64,000 bases of DNA from Mesoplasma grammopterae ATCC 49580 (GCF_000701525.1 NZ_JNJC01000001.1:186001-250000), one strand, 5' to 3'; shown: positions 38,498 to 50,223, numbered from the stretch's first letter. Notes: generated by a model not told the origin, from the sequence alone. A program made the numbers and translations.

Positions 38498-39145
38498 TTG
38501 TTTTATTACAATGTCTGACAATGGATTAAAGACAAATATTTTTATATTCTTTATCTCTGAGTTATTTTCAATTAATTTCTTTTGTAGCATAGCTTCATAT
38601 TTATATTTGTCTTCATAAGGAGATTTACTAAACTTAAATATGCATAGAAATCAATTATCATTTGATTTTAATAGTAAATCAATTTTTCCATAAAAGTTCA
38701 AGCTTGATTCTAAGTTCGCTAGCATTATATTTGCTAATGAATGGTTTATTTTATGCTTATATATAAATTTATTTAAATCATGTACAACTGACTTTGCAAT
38801 GTTTATTGCTACTTTATGATCTTCATCGTTTTTTTCAAATTTAAGAAACTCAGCTTTTCTTTGAACGACGGAATTTATTATTAATTCTTTTGCTATTTTG
38901 TTTCTTAAAAATATTTGTTCAAGAATTTTTGATGATGGGCTTTGAATAAAGGGAAATTCTTTTTGACAAAGATCATCAATTGAATCAAGAATTAATTTTT
39001 GATTTTCATCAACGTAATAAGTTAAATTGAAATTTTTATCATTGTAATCAACGCTATTAATTAATTTAAAACTTGAAGAATTATCATCAAATTCAAAATA
39101 CTCTGAAATATCATTGATATTAAATTTTGATTTTATCGTACTCAT
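38486..39145 (-). CDS. Possible degenerate PD-(D/E)xK nuclease-fold protein
   Basis: A 219-residue protein beginning MSTIKSKFNINDISEYFEFD. The stretch NFYGKIDLLLKSNDNWFLCIFKFSK at about 151-175 resembles the core of PD-(D/E)xK nucleases (GxID(L)..., then D/E-x-K). The second acidic residue is Ile here (IFK). YKYEAMLQKKLIE follows, as a Q/Y helix often does. If real, the catalytic site is incomplete. It overlaps the TsaC-like gene by 13 bases and ends the run. Assignment is tentative. Confidence 0.35.
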
Positions 39146-39639
39146 ATATTTGTTATAGAATTATAAATTTTTGATGGTTTATTGTTTGTAATAACTTTAT
39201 CAAAATAAACATTAATTGAACTATCAAAATTAATTAATTCGTCTTTCTCATTTATTGGTTGCTCTCCATGTAAATTAACACTTGTAGAAAATATCGGTCC
39301 AGTTTTTTCAATAATTTTTTTTATATCATTTCTAATTATTAATCTAACTGCTATAGTTTTATTATTACTTTTTGTTTTAAAAATAACTGTTGTACTTTCA
39401 TTAAATAATAAATCTACAAATTTATTTTCTTCAATACCCAAAATGCTTAGCTGTTCTATGTTTGATATTAAAACAATTAAAGGTTTTTCTTTGTTTGCAT
39501 TTTTTAGACCATTTATTCTTTTTTCATTTTCAAAATTTCAAATCGCTGATAATCCATAAATAGTATCAGTTGGTAAAATAATTATTTCATTTTCTATAAG
39601 AGCGTTTGTTGCTTTAATTATTAAATCTTTACTTAACAT
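39133..39639 (-). CDS. tsaC: TsaC/YrdC-like threonylcarbamoyl-AMP synthase
   Basis: A 168-residue short Sua5/YrdC/YciO protein. ILPTDTIYGLSA near residues 20-31 and KRINGLKNANKEKPLIVLI near 38-56 are the ATP/threonine site motifs (KxR replaced by KN.NKEKP). AVRLIIRND and STSVNLHGE near 104 and 125 are later conserved blocks. The enzyme makes threonylcarbamoyl-AMP for t6A37 in tRNAs reading ANN. One TGA Trp lies at the C terminus, so the stop is at 39133. It overlaps both neighbours. Confidence 0.8.
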
Positions 39640-41137
39640 TTTTATTTCCTTTTCTTCTTTTAGCTAAAATTTCTGAAAATAAAATTTGAGCACCAACTCT
39701 CTTTTTAAATATAGTAGTTTTCATAATATTGAATCCAATTATTAAAAACGAAGAGATTAATATTCCAAATAAAATTATAGATTCTGCAATAACGTTAACT
39801 GTTTTCTCTCATAAAAATCCTACATGACCATCAATTAAATTTAAATTGTAAGCTTTTTCGATAACTTCATAATCACTATCATTGCCAATAATTCCTTTTA
39901 TTGCGTTTATGAAAGCATTGCCTGCAGTTACACCATTTTCACTTTGTAAATTTCAGGCTTCTACTAAATTACCAACCTGTACTTTTGATATTATGTTTAA
40001 ACATGTAATTAAAACTAAGTTTGTATATATAATGAAGTACTGAGTAATAAATAAATTTTGCGATTTATTTTCTCCTCTAATTGATACTGAGATAAAGTAC
40101 ATAAAAGTTGCCATAGTTGTACCTAATCCTATTATTGGAAGCGAACAATATATAAAATAATTTTTTTCATATTTTAAAATATCTGAAAAACTTGTTTGAG
40201 AAAGTCCTTCATCAATTCCATATCTTTTTAATAACTCTGGTAAGACATGAACCGTTCTTGTTAATATAGAAGTTTTTGTTGTGTCAAAAGAAATTGTTAT
40301 AACGTAGACAAACTGAGGTAAAAGAATACAAGCTGCAGCAAACATTGTCCAATTTGAAATGTTCTTGTCTGAATTTTTAAATATTTTTGTTAAAAACGAT
40401 TTCATTCTATTTTGACTTAATTCTTTTTTTCTATTACTAATATAGTCAATATATTTATTAATATTTAAGCTTTCTGCTTCTACTATTACTGCATTTTGAA
40501 TACTTAATGAAAGCATAAATATTGCAATTATTTGAATAAATAATATTCATCAAATAGAATCTTCAGATGCTCATTTATACGCTTGATCTTTATTTGCAGT
40601 AAACTGTTTAGAAATTTCGCTTATAACGTCTGGAACAGACTTAACATATTCATTATCAATTTGTCCTATTAATGACTCAAATGTAAAAAACTCTTGAAAT
40701 TTAGCAAATTCATACTGAGCTATTGAAGACATAAGAGCAGCTATAATTCCAAAAGAAATAACAAATATTCAAAAACTTGTTTTATACTTGTTATTTACAC
40801 CAGCTGCAGTTAGAAAAGGTTTTAATAAAATAAAGCCAATTAATGTTGCAATGAAAAAGCCTCATCCTATGTAAACAGGTGTTAAAATTTCAATTTTAGA
40901 CGGAAGTCAAAGAAATTCTGAAAGTGCATTTCAATTATCAAAATAAATTTTTAAATTAATATCTGAAAAAACTATTCAACTAAATATATACGTAGGAATC
41001 ATTAAAACTGAAAAAATAAACATACTAAAAATAGCAACCTTATACAAGTGTGCATTTTTTTCTTGAACAGAAGCAACTTTGTCTTTTATTGCAAAGTTAA
41101 GTCTGAATTTACTTTTAAATTCAATCTTTTTTTCCAT
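39629..41137 (-). CDS. Polytopic membrane protein, 502 residues
   Basis: It begins MEKKIEFKSKFRLNFAIKDK and has about seven or eight hydrophobic segments, including KVAIFSMFIFSVLMIPTYIF near 39-58 and SIILFGILISSFLIIGFN close to the end. Loops are large. No transporter signature is recognised. It is whole only with TGA as Trp. It follows prmC after eight bases and overlaps the TsaC-like gene by 11, so it sits in a translation-factor run, without an obvious functional reason. Confidence 0.65.
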
Positions 41138-41145
41138 CTTATCTC

Positions 41146-42006
41146 CTACTTAGTAAGTATTAAATATCTTAAATTATTAAAATAATCTTTTTCAAACTTT
41201 CATTTATATTTTAAACCTAATTCTTGTTTTAAAAAGACATCTAGCTCTTTTTCTTGTTTTCATCCTATTTCAAAAACAATTAGTATATTTTTTGTAATAT
41301 CCATAAATTTATCAATATTTTTAATTGCTTCCTTATAAAAAAACAGTCCATTGTCTTTTGCAAAAAGTGCCAATTTTGGTTCATATTTTTTTGTCATTTT
41401 ATCTACATCAATATCATTTAAATCAATATATGGTGGGTTGCAAACAAGAATGTTAAATTTATTTTGTTGTTTTATAATAGAATTCAAGAAATCACTTTTA
41501 ACAACTTTTGTACAATTTACTAAATTATTATTTTCAATATTTTTACTAGTTATATTTAACGCTTTTTTAGAAATATCTGAGAATGTAACTTTTTCTATTC
41601 TTTCTTTGTTTTCTATAGCAATAGAAATTCCTATACAACCTGAACCACAACAAAGATCTAATACTGAAATTTTTTCATTTTGAGAATTGATAAATTCATT
41701 AACATAATCAACAATAAGTTCAGTTTCCATTCTTGGTATTAAAGTATTTTTATTTACTAAAATTTTATGGTTTCTAAAAATTTTGTATCCTAAAATATAA
41801 GCTAAAGGTTTCCCTTTAGCTAACTTTTTAGAAATTTTAATTATTTTTTTAAATTGATTTTTATTTAAAACTTTTTCTTGTGAAAATAAAACTTCTGAAT
41901 ATTCAATTTTTGTAATAAATGAAATAATTTCAATAGCATCCGATTTTCCAATTTTATTATTTTCTAAAAGAAAATCTAAAGCAATTTTTATATTTACATT
42001 ATTCAT
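41146..42006 (-). CDS. prmC: Release-factor glutamine methyltransferase
   Basis: A 286-residue SAM-dependent enzyme that methylates the GGQ glutamine of RF1. The SAM motif I is [18 protein letters not shown] at about 118-135, and the catalytic NPPY lies in [10 protein letters not shown] near 190. The N-terminal helical domain precedes them. The ATG at 42006 lies eight bases inside the end of prfA, its substrate gene, giving translational coupling. An in-frame ATG at 42048 is less likely. TGA codes for Trp. Confidence 0.93.
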
Positions 42007-43090
42007 TATCTTGTAATTGCGCTTCAACTTTCTGACGCTGTTCATCATTAACTAAGGCAATAATAAAATCATCAATTTTTCCTTCCATAACTTGATCCAG
42101 TTTGTTTAGTGTTAAACCTACTCTATGATCAGTTACACGATTTTGTGGATAATTATATGTTCTTATTTTTTCACTTCTAGCTCCTGTACCAACAGCACTC
42201 TTACGTGTTGCATCAGCTTCTGCTTGTTGTTTCTCTAATTCTGCTTCATATATTCTTGCTCTTAGCATTGTCATAGCTATATCCTTATTATCATGCTGAC
42301 TTCTTCCATCTTGAGAAGCTGCAACAACACCAGTTGGTATATGAGTAATACGAACAGCTGAATCTGTTGTGTTAACGTGTTGACCACCTGCTCCAGATGA
42401 TCTATATGTATCAATTCTTAAATCACTGTTTTTGATTTCGATTTCAACATCACTCATTTCAGGTAAAACAGCAACTGTAGCAGTAGAAGTTTGAATTCTA
42501 CCTTTAGCTTCAGTTTTTGGTACTCTTTGTACTCTGTGGGCTCCAGATTCAAATTTTAATTTTGAATAAACTCTGTCACCTTTAACCATAAAAGAAACTT
42601 GTGAGAAACCACCAGCTTCTGAAGAGTTTGCATCAAGCATTGTAATTTTTCAATTTTGAGTTTCAGCATATAGTTTATACATTCTTAGTAGATCACCAGC
42701 AAATATATTTGCTTCATCTCCACCTGCTGCACCTCTAATTTCTACAATAACGTTTTTGTCATCGTTGGGGTCTTTTGGTAAAAGCAATTCTTCAATAATT
42801 GCAACAATAGGATCAACAGCATCTTCATTTTCTGATAATTCCATTTTAGCTAGTTCAATCATTTCAGCATCTTTTTCATTACCTAATATTTCTTTAGCAT
42901 CAGCAATTGATTGAATTATTGTTTTATATTCAATAAATTTTTCTACAACTTCGATTAAATTTGCTCTTTCTTTGTTAAGTTCTAACATTTTTTTAACATC
43001 TGAAACAATTTCTTCTGATTGTAAATCTTTATCTATTTGATCAACCCTTTTTTGCATTGTTTCCAATGCTTCATAAGTTTTTGGATTCAT
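41999..43090 (-). CDS. prfA: Peptide chain release factor 1
   Basis: A 363-residue class I release factor for UAA and UAG stops. GGQ lies in [19 protein letters not shown] near residue 230, and [20 protein letters not shown] near 113-132 is typical of RF1. Because UGA is sense here, RF1 is expected to be the only class I factor, consistent with stops in the window being TAA or TAG. AAAAGGGG precedes the ATG, overlapping the tdk stop region. Confidence 0.97.
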
Positions 43091-43092
43091 TT

Positions 43093-43704
43093 TTACCCCT
43101 TTTCTATTTGGTAGCAATTTCTACATCTAGCTTCGTAACTATCATTACCATCAACTAATATTAATGGTGAATTTCAATCAGCTGGTTTACCATCAATTAT
43201 TCTTTGTGTTCTATTTGCAAAGTTTCCACATTTTTGACAAATGGCTGTTAATTTATCTACCATTTCAGCTAGTGGAAGTATTCTGTCAACATTTTTAAAT
43301 GGTTGACTTCTAAAGTCTTTATCTAAACCTGTTACTATTACTATTATTCCTCTGTCAGCTAATTCTTCAATGTAATCAACAATAGCTTCATCAAAAAATT
43401 GAATTTCATCAATACCAACTACATCTACTTTTTTTTCTAATATTTTTGCTTCCAGTTTTTCTTTTAATTCAACTGTTGAATTCACAGGAATTGATGATAA
43501 TAGAGTTCCTGCATGCGAAGCAACCTCATTAACAGCATATCTTGTATCTATGACTGGTTTAAATGCTATTACATTTCTTTTGGCAAAAGCATGTCTACGT
43601 AATCTTTTGATAAACTCTTCTGTTTTACCAGCAAACATACATCCAGTTATTAATTCCACTCAACCTAACTGTTTTTGTTCAATTGTATCTCTGTTTTGTA
43701 TCAT
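43093..43704 (-). CDS. tdk: Thymidine kinase
   Basis: A 203-residue type II TK that salvages thymidine to dTMP. The P-loop is TGCMFAGKTEE near residues 21-31, Walker B-like VVGIDEIQFFD near 95, and zinc cysteines are in CQKCG and CRNC. TGA encodes two Trp. The ATG at 43704 is used, two bases after the previous gene's TAG; MIQNRDTIEQKQLGWVEL gives a short leader before the P-loop, as in Firmicute TKs. Needed because Mollicutes lack full pyrimidine synthesis. Confidence 0.95.
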
Positions 43705-43706
43705 AA

Positions 43707-44651
43707 CTATTTATTTCCTTTTGTTATAACAGCATCTAAGTCTTTAACAAGTTTTGATATATCAGATAATGTATTTAATTTACATCCACTTGCTAATTTA
43801 TGTCCACCACCATCATACTTGTTAGCTACTTTATCAATTTCAAAATCCCTACTTCTAATTGAAACTTTAATTTCTTCATCTAATTCAATAACTAAAACTC
43901 AAATTTTTATTTCATCAATACCACTCATAGTTCCTAATGCAGATTTAATTTGTTCGTATGAATATTTTCAAGGTTTTTGGTCTTCTTTTGTAATTGTAAT
44001 ATGACCAACACCTTTTTTAGATAATTGTAATTTTGAAAATGCAAAGTTTGCATATTGTTTTCTTTTTAAATCTGAAACAAAAAGTGAATCGTGTACCGCT
44101 TTTAAATTTGCACCATTTTCTAAAAGAATTTTAGCTGCGTTAAAAGTTTTAAAACTTGTATTTGGAAATAAAAATCTTCCACTATCTGTAACTAAACCTT
44201 TGTAAAGATTTGATGCTGCATTTGCGTTTCATTTTAGTTTCATAGCATCTGCTCATAAAGTTATAACTTCAGTACATGCCATTGCTGTTTCTTTAACAAT
44301 TTCATTTTTTGCATATGGATCAATATTAACATGGTGATCAATTTTAAATGTTTCAACTGCAATATCATATTTATCAAAATCTAATCTTGATTTTGTTGCA
44401 GTGTCAACTGTGATAACTAATGCTGATTTAATGAAATCATTTGATATTTTGCTTTTTAAAAAGTCTTTGTTATCATCAAGTCTATCTCCAGGAACAACTA
44501 TTGTTTTACCTGGAAAATTTTCTTGAATTAAGTATGCTAAACCCATTGAGCTACCTTGTGCATCTCAATCAGGTCTTATATGTTTTAAAATAATAATATT
44601 TTTATATTTTTTAATTTTTTTAATTAATAATTTGTAATTTGTTTCTTTCAT
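43707..44651 (-). CDS. nrnA: DHH-family phosphoesterase (NrnA-like)
   Basis: A 314-residue DHH/DHHA1 protein. The first motif reads LKHIRPDWDAQGSSMGLAYL (usual HxxPDxDAxGS), the DHH motif is KIDHHVN near 107, and the DHHA1 motif YDGGGHKLASG lies near 288. Members degrade nanoRNA and pAp, or cyclic dinucleotides. Which substrate applies cannot be read from sequence. TGA codes for Trp at W in PDWDA. It begins the tdk-prfA-prmC run, 13 bases after the degenerate ABC gene. Confidence 0.9.
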
Positions 44652-44663
44652 TTCTTTTTTCCT

Positions 44664-46541
44664 TTATATTATTGCTGATATTGAATGTTCTTCAAAATAA
44701 AGAACTGCATCATTTTCTCTTTCAAATGTTTTATCTTCAGAATAAAAATATATTTTTGTTTTATTTTTTGTTATTCCAAAGTACATATTTTTATCATGAT
44801 ATTTATTTGTTCTTATAATTCTAACATTTATCGGTACAGAATTATTTTCAATGAACTCAGTAGATATCTCAAGAGGATTAATAAATATAAACCCACTTTC
44901 ATTAAATTTTTTTGTGTTTACATTTCATAATCTATTTTCTACATCAATTAAATTGTCAGATTCTTTTGTGTAAGAAAAAACGTTTGATTCACCTAATTCA
45001 TTTTTACAAATATCTATTAAATTTTTTTCAAAAAATTCATTATTTGTTGTTTTAACTAATTCATTATTTCTTGATCAGTATATTTTTTTGTCTTTAGACA
45101 TATCACTTATTGTGAAAGTTCTTGAATGCAGAATAATAAATGATATCTCTGGATAAAATTCATTAATCTTATTTATTGTATCAAAAAGCATTTCATAATC
45201 TTTATTTGTTAATAAATGTAAGAAATCAGATAATATAATATTTTTCTTACCTAGATTTATCGCTTTCAATATTTTCACATATATCATGTTTAATGATGTA
45301 AGCTTAAAACTTCCTTTTAAGAATCATTCAAAATTTATATCTAAGTTTTTAAAGTTATTTTCCATTCATAATTCAGCTTGCTTAAAAATAGGAACTATTT
45401 GTTTTTTGTAATGTTTTCTTAGAGATAGAAATTCATTCTTGTTTCCGTACTTTACTTCTCCAGTTAATATTAACTTGTGATAATTATGAATATTTGAAAT
45501 AATAAATTTTGTTAACAATGAAGATTCAGTTTTAATAAAATTGAATAAGAATTTTTTTTCTGTCAATTTTTGATCTGATACTTTATCTTTAATAACTTTT
45601 TTTCAATTATTAAGTTCTGATGATATTTCTTGTTGAACTTCTTTAGCAACAGAATAAGTTTTATAAAACTTATCTAATTCAAATTTAAATTGAGTACTTA
45701 TTGTTCTTTTTCTAAAAAATAATAAAATACTTTCCAGTCTTAGCTTATTTAATCTTATGTTTAAAAACTTTAATTGTTTTTCTACAATGAATTTTGTTTG
45801 TTTGTATTCAAAAAGATTTTTTCTTTTTCTCAATAATTTATTATTTGATTTTTTTGTATTGAATTCACATGTGCAAGAATCACGCAATTCATTTAAAGAT
45901 TCAATTCTATCGTAAAGAACTTGAACAAATTTAAATTCCATTCCTTTAAGTAGTTTTTCTTTTTCAATATCAAATAAAGCTTTTGATAAAACTTTTACTT
46001 GTGGTGAAAATTCATTAAACATTTTTTGAGACATACTCTCATTTAATTTTGATAAAATATCATCTAAGTTATTTATTATTTTTTCATGTGATTCGTTAGA
46101 AAAATTAATAAATTTATTTATAGCTTCATCAATATCTCTTCTTAATTTTAAATCTGATAAATCATTTTTTGAATCTAATAAAGAAAGATACTCGTATTTT
46201 TTTTCTGCATATTTAATTCTTGCATTTCTTAAAAATTGTAAATCAGACAATAGCGAAAGAGCTAAAATTCATTTTGTAGGCACTAAACGTTCAAACCATG
46301 TATCGGCTTTTATGTACTCTGTACGCAATTTAATAAAATTCTTGTTAATAACATCTTCGTTGTCAACTTGGTATCTACCAGTTTTATTTTTTTGTCTTCC
46401 AAGTATGATTCTTTTAAATGATTTTTGTTTTTTATCTTCTAAATAAATATTAGTTATTTGACCTGGCTTAGACTCAAAATCAACTTTTTTAAGTGATTCT
46501 TTGTTATTAGAAGGGCTAAAATTTTTTATTTTATATGACAT
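44664..46541 (-). CDS. Degenerate ABC-ATPase-like protein with long helical insert
   Basis: A 625-residue protein, whole with TGA as Trp. The start LKKVDFESKPGQITNIYLED at about 17-36 aligns with the opening strands of an ABC ATPase, but the Walker A loop that should follow is LEDKKQKSFKRIILG, without GxxGxGK(S/T). Residues 80-350 are highly charged and helical, with coiled-coil character. A later LTSLNMIYVKILKAINLGKK and NIILSDFLHLL resembles signature and Walker B positions, with DE missing, and FIILHS sits where the switch His should be. ATP hydrolysis looks lost. No partner permease is adjacent. AAAGGAGG precedes the ATG. Confidence 0.5.
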
Positions 46542-46622
46542 ATTTTTCACCCTCCTTTAAAAGACATAACATTTATTATATTTTAAATCATTTAGGACTT
46601 TAATTAAAGATATTAACTAAAT

Positions 46623-46644
46623 AAAAGACCACTATTGTGGTCTA
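46623..46644 (-). terminator. Terminator after rpmE
   Basis: Minus strand AGACCAC, loop AATA, GTGGTCT, then TTTATTT. Confidence 0.85.
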
Positions 46645-46646
46645 AA

Positions 46647-46925
46647 TTATTTATTTTCTTTGTTTTTTGATTTTTGATCTTCAGAATTTTTTTGAGCAGT
46701 TGCGTTAATAGCTTCTTTTCTAGCAAATTTTGATTTAAATTGTTCAACACGACCTGTAGTGTTTGCAAAGTTTTGTGCACCTGAGAAGAATGGGTGACAG
46801 TTTGAACAAACGTCAATTCTCATTTCTTCTCTTTTTGTAGTTCCACAAACAAATTCATTAGCACATGTTGTACAAATAAATTTTGCTTCCTCGAAGTATT
46901 TTGGTTGAATATCTTTTTTTGGCAT
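46647..46925 (-). CDS. rpmE: 50S ribosomal protein L31
   Basis: A 92-residue zinc-binding (C+) L31. CTTC near residues 17-20 and CSNCHPFFSG near 39-48 hold the four cysteines. It starts MPKKDIQPKYFEEAKF, with AAAGGAGATAC before the ATG. An extended, lysine-rich C-terminal tail of about 30 residues (KNSEDQKSKNKENK) goes beyond the usual L31 length. Confidence 0.93.
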   Translation of the reverse strand: MPKKDIQPKYFEEAKFICTTCANEFVCGTTKREEMRIDVCSNCHPFFSGAQNFANTTGRVEQFKSKFARKEAINATAQKNSEDQKSKNKENK

Positions 46926-46981
46926 AGATGTATCTCCTTTCACACTATGTTTTCATTTAGATACTTTTTCAGTACTTAAAA

Positions 46982-47011
46982 ATTATATAACATTTTTATT
47001 TAAAAGCACAA
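46982..47011 (-). promoter_or_regulatory. Promoter of rpmE
   Basis: Minus strand TTGTGC (47006-47011), 18-base spacer, TATAAT (46982-46987), about 55 bases before the ATG. Confidence 0.55.
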
Positions 47012-47013
47012 AT

Positions 47014-47036
47014 AAAAAACCGCTTTCGCGATTTTT
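47014..47036 (-). terminator. Terminator after fba
   Basis: Minus strand AAAATCGC, GAAA tetraloop, GCGGTTTT and further T. Confidence 0.85.
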
Positions 47037-47054
47037 TAATTATTTGATTAAATA

Positions 47055-47945
47055 TTAAGCTTTACCTTTACATCCGAATCATTCTGTTAATTCGTTAAAT
47101 GTTTCTTTTAATGCTTGGTATCCTGGGTTTAATAATTTTCTTGGATCAAAACCTTTTGTTTTATCATCTAAGTCTTTTCCAGCTTCAATATATTTTCTTG
47201 TTGCATCTCTAAAAGCTAATTGTAATTCAGTATTAACGTTGATTTTTGAAATCCCCATTGAAATAGCTTTTTCAACTTGGTCTTGAGGAATTCCACTTCC
47301 ACCATGTAATACCATTGGCATTTTACATGCTGCTTGTAATTCTTCTAAAGTATCAAATGATAATCCTGTTCATCATTCAGGGTATTTTCCGTGGATGTTT
47401 CCGATTCCTGCTGCTAACATTGCAATTCCTGTTTTTGAAATTTCTGCTGCTTGAGTTGGGTCACCTAATTCACCGTTTCCAACAACTCCATCTTCTTCTC
47501 CACCAATTGAACCAATTTCAGCTTCAACTGAAATTTCATGTTCGTTAGCAAAAATTAATAATTCTTTAGTTTTTGCTAAGTTTTCTTCGTATGGTAAGTG
47601 TGATCCATCAAACATAACTGATGAGTAACCAGCTAAAATACATTTTTTAGCCATTTCAATAGATTGTCCGTGGTCTAAGTGTAATGAAACTGGTACAGTA
47701 ATGTTTAATTCTTCTAATAAACCATTAACCATTCCAACAACAGTAACTGGTCCACCCATATATTTAACAGCACCTTCACTTGTTCCTAAGATAACAGGTG
47801 TGTTTGAAGCTTGAGCTGCTTCTAAGATTGCTTTAGTTCATTCTAAGTTGTTAATGTTAAAGTGACCGATTGCGTATTTATTTTCGTGTGCTGCTTTAAC
47901 CATAGCTGTAGCATTAACTAATTTTTCATGATATAGTCTTGTCAT
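47055..47945 (-). CDS. fba: Class II fructose-1,6-bisphosphate aldolase
   Basis: A 296-residue Zn-dependent aldolase of glycolysis. The zinc ligands are in SLHLDHGQS near residues 81-89 and MVLHGGSGIP near 208, with NVNTELQ later. AIGHFNINNLEWTKAIL is the N-terminal substrate-loop region. It ends WFGCKGKA with TGA as Trp. Length is typical (about 290). It stands alone between the rpmE promoter and the ABC exporter genes. Confidence 0.96.
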
Positions 47946-48015
47946 TTATTTATCCTCTTTCTTTTACTTCTTTAAAATTATACAACTTTATAACTTTTAA
48001 ACAAATAATTTTATA

Positions 48016-48879
48016 TTATCTTTTTGCTGTTCATTTAAATGTAAAAGTTGTTAATGTAAATAATCCAGCAAGAATTGCCAATGAACCTACTATTGGTTGT
48101 CAGCTTGATGTAAAACTATTCACAGCTCCTTGGAATGTTACTTGAGTTCCTTGCATTCCTTGGTATGTTTCAGTTCATCCAGTTTTGCTAAATGAATACA
48201 TATATAAGAATACTGGATATTTATGCGGGATAAAGTAAGTAAATATAACCATACCTTGACTTTTAAATAGTGACTCAGTTGGTAACATTATTCCAGATAA
48301 AAATATACTGAAAAAATATACCATCATTACAATTCCTTGTATTGACCCTGATGAATTTGCAATACCTCCAAAAAGAGTTGCTAGTGCAATTGATGTTGCA
48401 CAAATTAAAATAATTGATAACAATAAATATCCGATTTTAATTGAAGAAAAAGCTTTTAAGAATGAGTTTGAATCACCTGTACCCAAAGCAATTATACTTA
48501 GTATTGCATTAAATGATAAAACAACAATATAAAAGAATATTCCTGCTAATAAATACACCAGCCATATAGACCCTATAAACATGCTTTTTTTAACACCTGT
48601 TATATCAATTCTTTTTAAAAACACTGAGTTTTTTCACTCTACTATTGCAGGAGTAAGAGATGTTAAAACAGTAAGGCATGGAAGAAGTGCATAATTAAAT
48701 AATGTCTTTCCATCTTTTCCAAAAATAAAGAAAAACATAACTGAAAAAAATATTGGAACAACTAACATAAAAATAATACTTCTTGGTTCTTTAATAAATG
48801 ATTTATAAACTAATAAAGTTAAATTTTTAAATATGCTTGATTGCTTTTTAAAATTAAATGTGTCAATTTTCTTAAACAT
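48016..48879 (-). CDS. ABC-2 type exporter permease
   Basis: A 287-residue membrane protein with six hydrophobic segments (for example SIIFMLVVPIFFSVMFFFIFG near 41-61 and GIVMMVYFFSIFLSGIMLPTE near 180-200). The last cytoplasmic-to-membrane motif 'GIMLPTESL' is typical of ABC-2 permeases. It partners the ATPase immediately upstream, whose stop overlaps this ATG by one base. The cargo is probably a drug, lipid or peptide; not determinable. Confidence 0.85.
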
Positions 48880-49583
48880 TATTTTAACTCTCCTTTAAAA
48901 AATAAATTCATTAAGTCTCTAACAGAAACATATTTTTTTATTACAGCAGAAATTTTTTTGTCAAAAAATATTCCACCGTCTTTAATTATTATTATTCGAT
49001 CACATAATATTTCAACTTCTTCAGGATGATGCGAAACAAGCAATAATGTTTGTTTTGATTTTTTAACGTTTTCTTTAAAGAAGTCTGTAATTTTGTATTG
49101 AAGTTCCATATCTAATCCTGTTGTTAATTCATCTAGTATAACAATCTTTGGATTATTCATAACAGAAATCATAGCATTGAATCTTTGCTTTTGACCACCT
49201 GAAAGTTTTTTTAATGGTACTTTAATAAATTCTTTAATATCAAAAACATCAGCTATTGTATTTTCTCATTCTTTTGTAAATTTAGGATATATACTTCTAT
49301 AAAAAGCTAGCATATCTAATGGTGTAATTCCAGCAGGTCAATCTCCTGTTTGTAATTGAATTCCAATTTCATTTTTAATGTTGCCTTCTAAATTAATTTT
49401 TATTGTTCCTTTATCAGGATTGTTAAATTGAGCTATCATTTCTACTAATGTTGTTTTCCCACAACCATTTGCACCCATGATCGCAACTCTTTCGCCTTCT
49501 TTAATATCAAGGTTTAAATTATTTAATACAACTTTATTTTTAAATGCTTTTCTTAAATTACTTATTTCAATTATATTTTTCAT
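48879..49583 (-). CDS. ABC transporter ATP-binding protein
   Basis: A 234-residue ATPase. Walker A GANGCGKTT is at 38-46, signature LSGGQKQR and Walker B IVILDELTTGLD follow near 130-155 (DEL in place of DEP), and LVSHHPEEVE holds the switch His. The TGA codons are Trp. The stop forms TAATG with the permease start, so the pair is translated together and makes one exporter. AGGAGACATT precedes the ATG. Confidence 0.92.
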
Positions 49584-49687
49584 AATGTCTCCTTTTCATA
49601 TAAATATAATATTAGCACTAATAAGATAAATAGGAATACACAAAATAAAATATTAGTATAGAATCAATATAAATATGGAGGACAAAT

Positions 49688-50200
49688 ATGAAACTTAAAA
49701 TTGTTAAACCTCAATGAGAACATATGGACGAAATTCTAAATGCTTTGGAAGATTTTAAAAAATATCCAAATGAACTTAAAGAAAACATTTCGGGATCTTC
49801 AGATATACTTTCATTTGAGAGAACTGAAGATTGATTAGACTTTGTTCAAGAAGGGGTTGGAAATCCTGGGTGAATGCCATTTATTCAATATCTTGCATTG
49901 GATGAAGAAAATAAAGTTATAGGTTTTATTAATTTAAGACTAAAACTTAACGAATTTCTTTTAAATTTTGGTGGTCATATAGGTTATGGTGTAGTTCCTT
50001 CTCGCAGAAAACAAGGATATGCTACAGAAATGTTAAAACAAACTTTAAAGATAGCCAAAAAAGAAGGAATAGATGAAATTTTAATAACTTGTTTAGATTC
50101 TAACATTGCTTCTGAAAAAGTCATTTTAAATAATGGCGGCATTTATGAAGATTCAAGAATTGATGGAGACAAAAATATTAAAAGATTTTGAATAAAATAA
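49688..50200 (+). CDS. GNAT-family N-acetyltransferase
   Basis: A 170-residue GNAT protein with TGA as Trp. The acetyl-CoA loop is VPSRRKQGYATEMLKQTL near 104-121 (R/QxxGxA). IGFINLRLKLNEFLLNFGGHIGYGV is the central strand pair, and NIASEKVILNNGGIYED near the C terminus is the usual 'N-x-x-S-x-x-x-x-x-x-x-G' helix. Similar proteins are annotated YafP or aminoglycoside-type acetyltransferases; substrate unknown. GGAGGACAAAT precedes the ATG. Confidence 0.85.
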
Positions 50201-50223
50201 AAAATCTCTTATGAGATTTTTTT
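50198..50223. terminator. Bidirectional terminator
   Basis: AAAATCTC/GAGATTTT around a TTAT loop, between A- and T-runs. It ends the GNAT gene (plus) and the PTS gene (minus); the PTS stop lies in the loop. Confidence 0.85.

Noticed and set aside
44664-46541. Several separate short genes
   Set aside because: All fragments share one frame and are separated only by TGA codons; one SD exists at the start.
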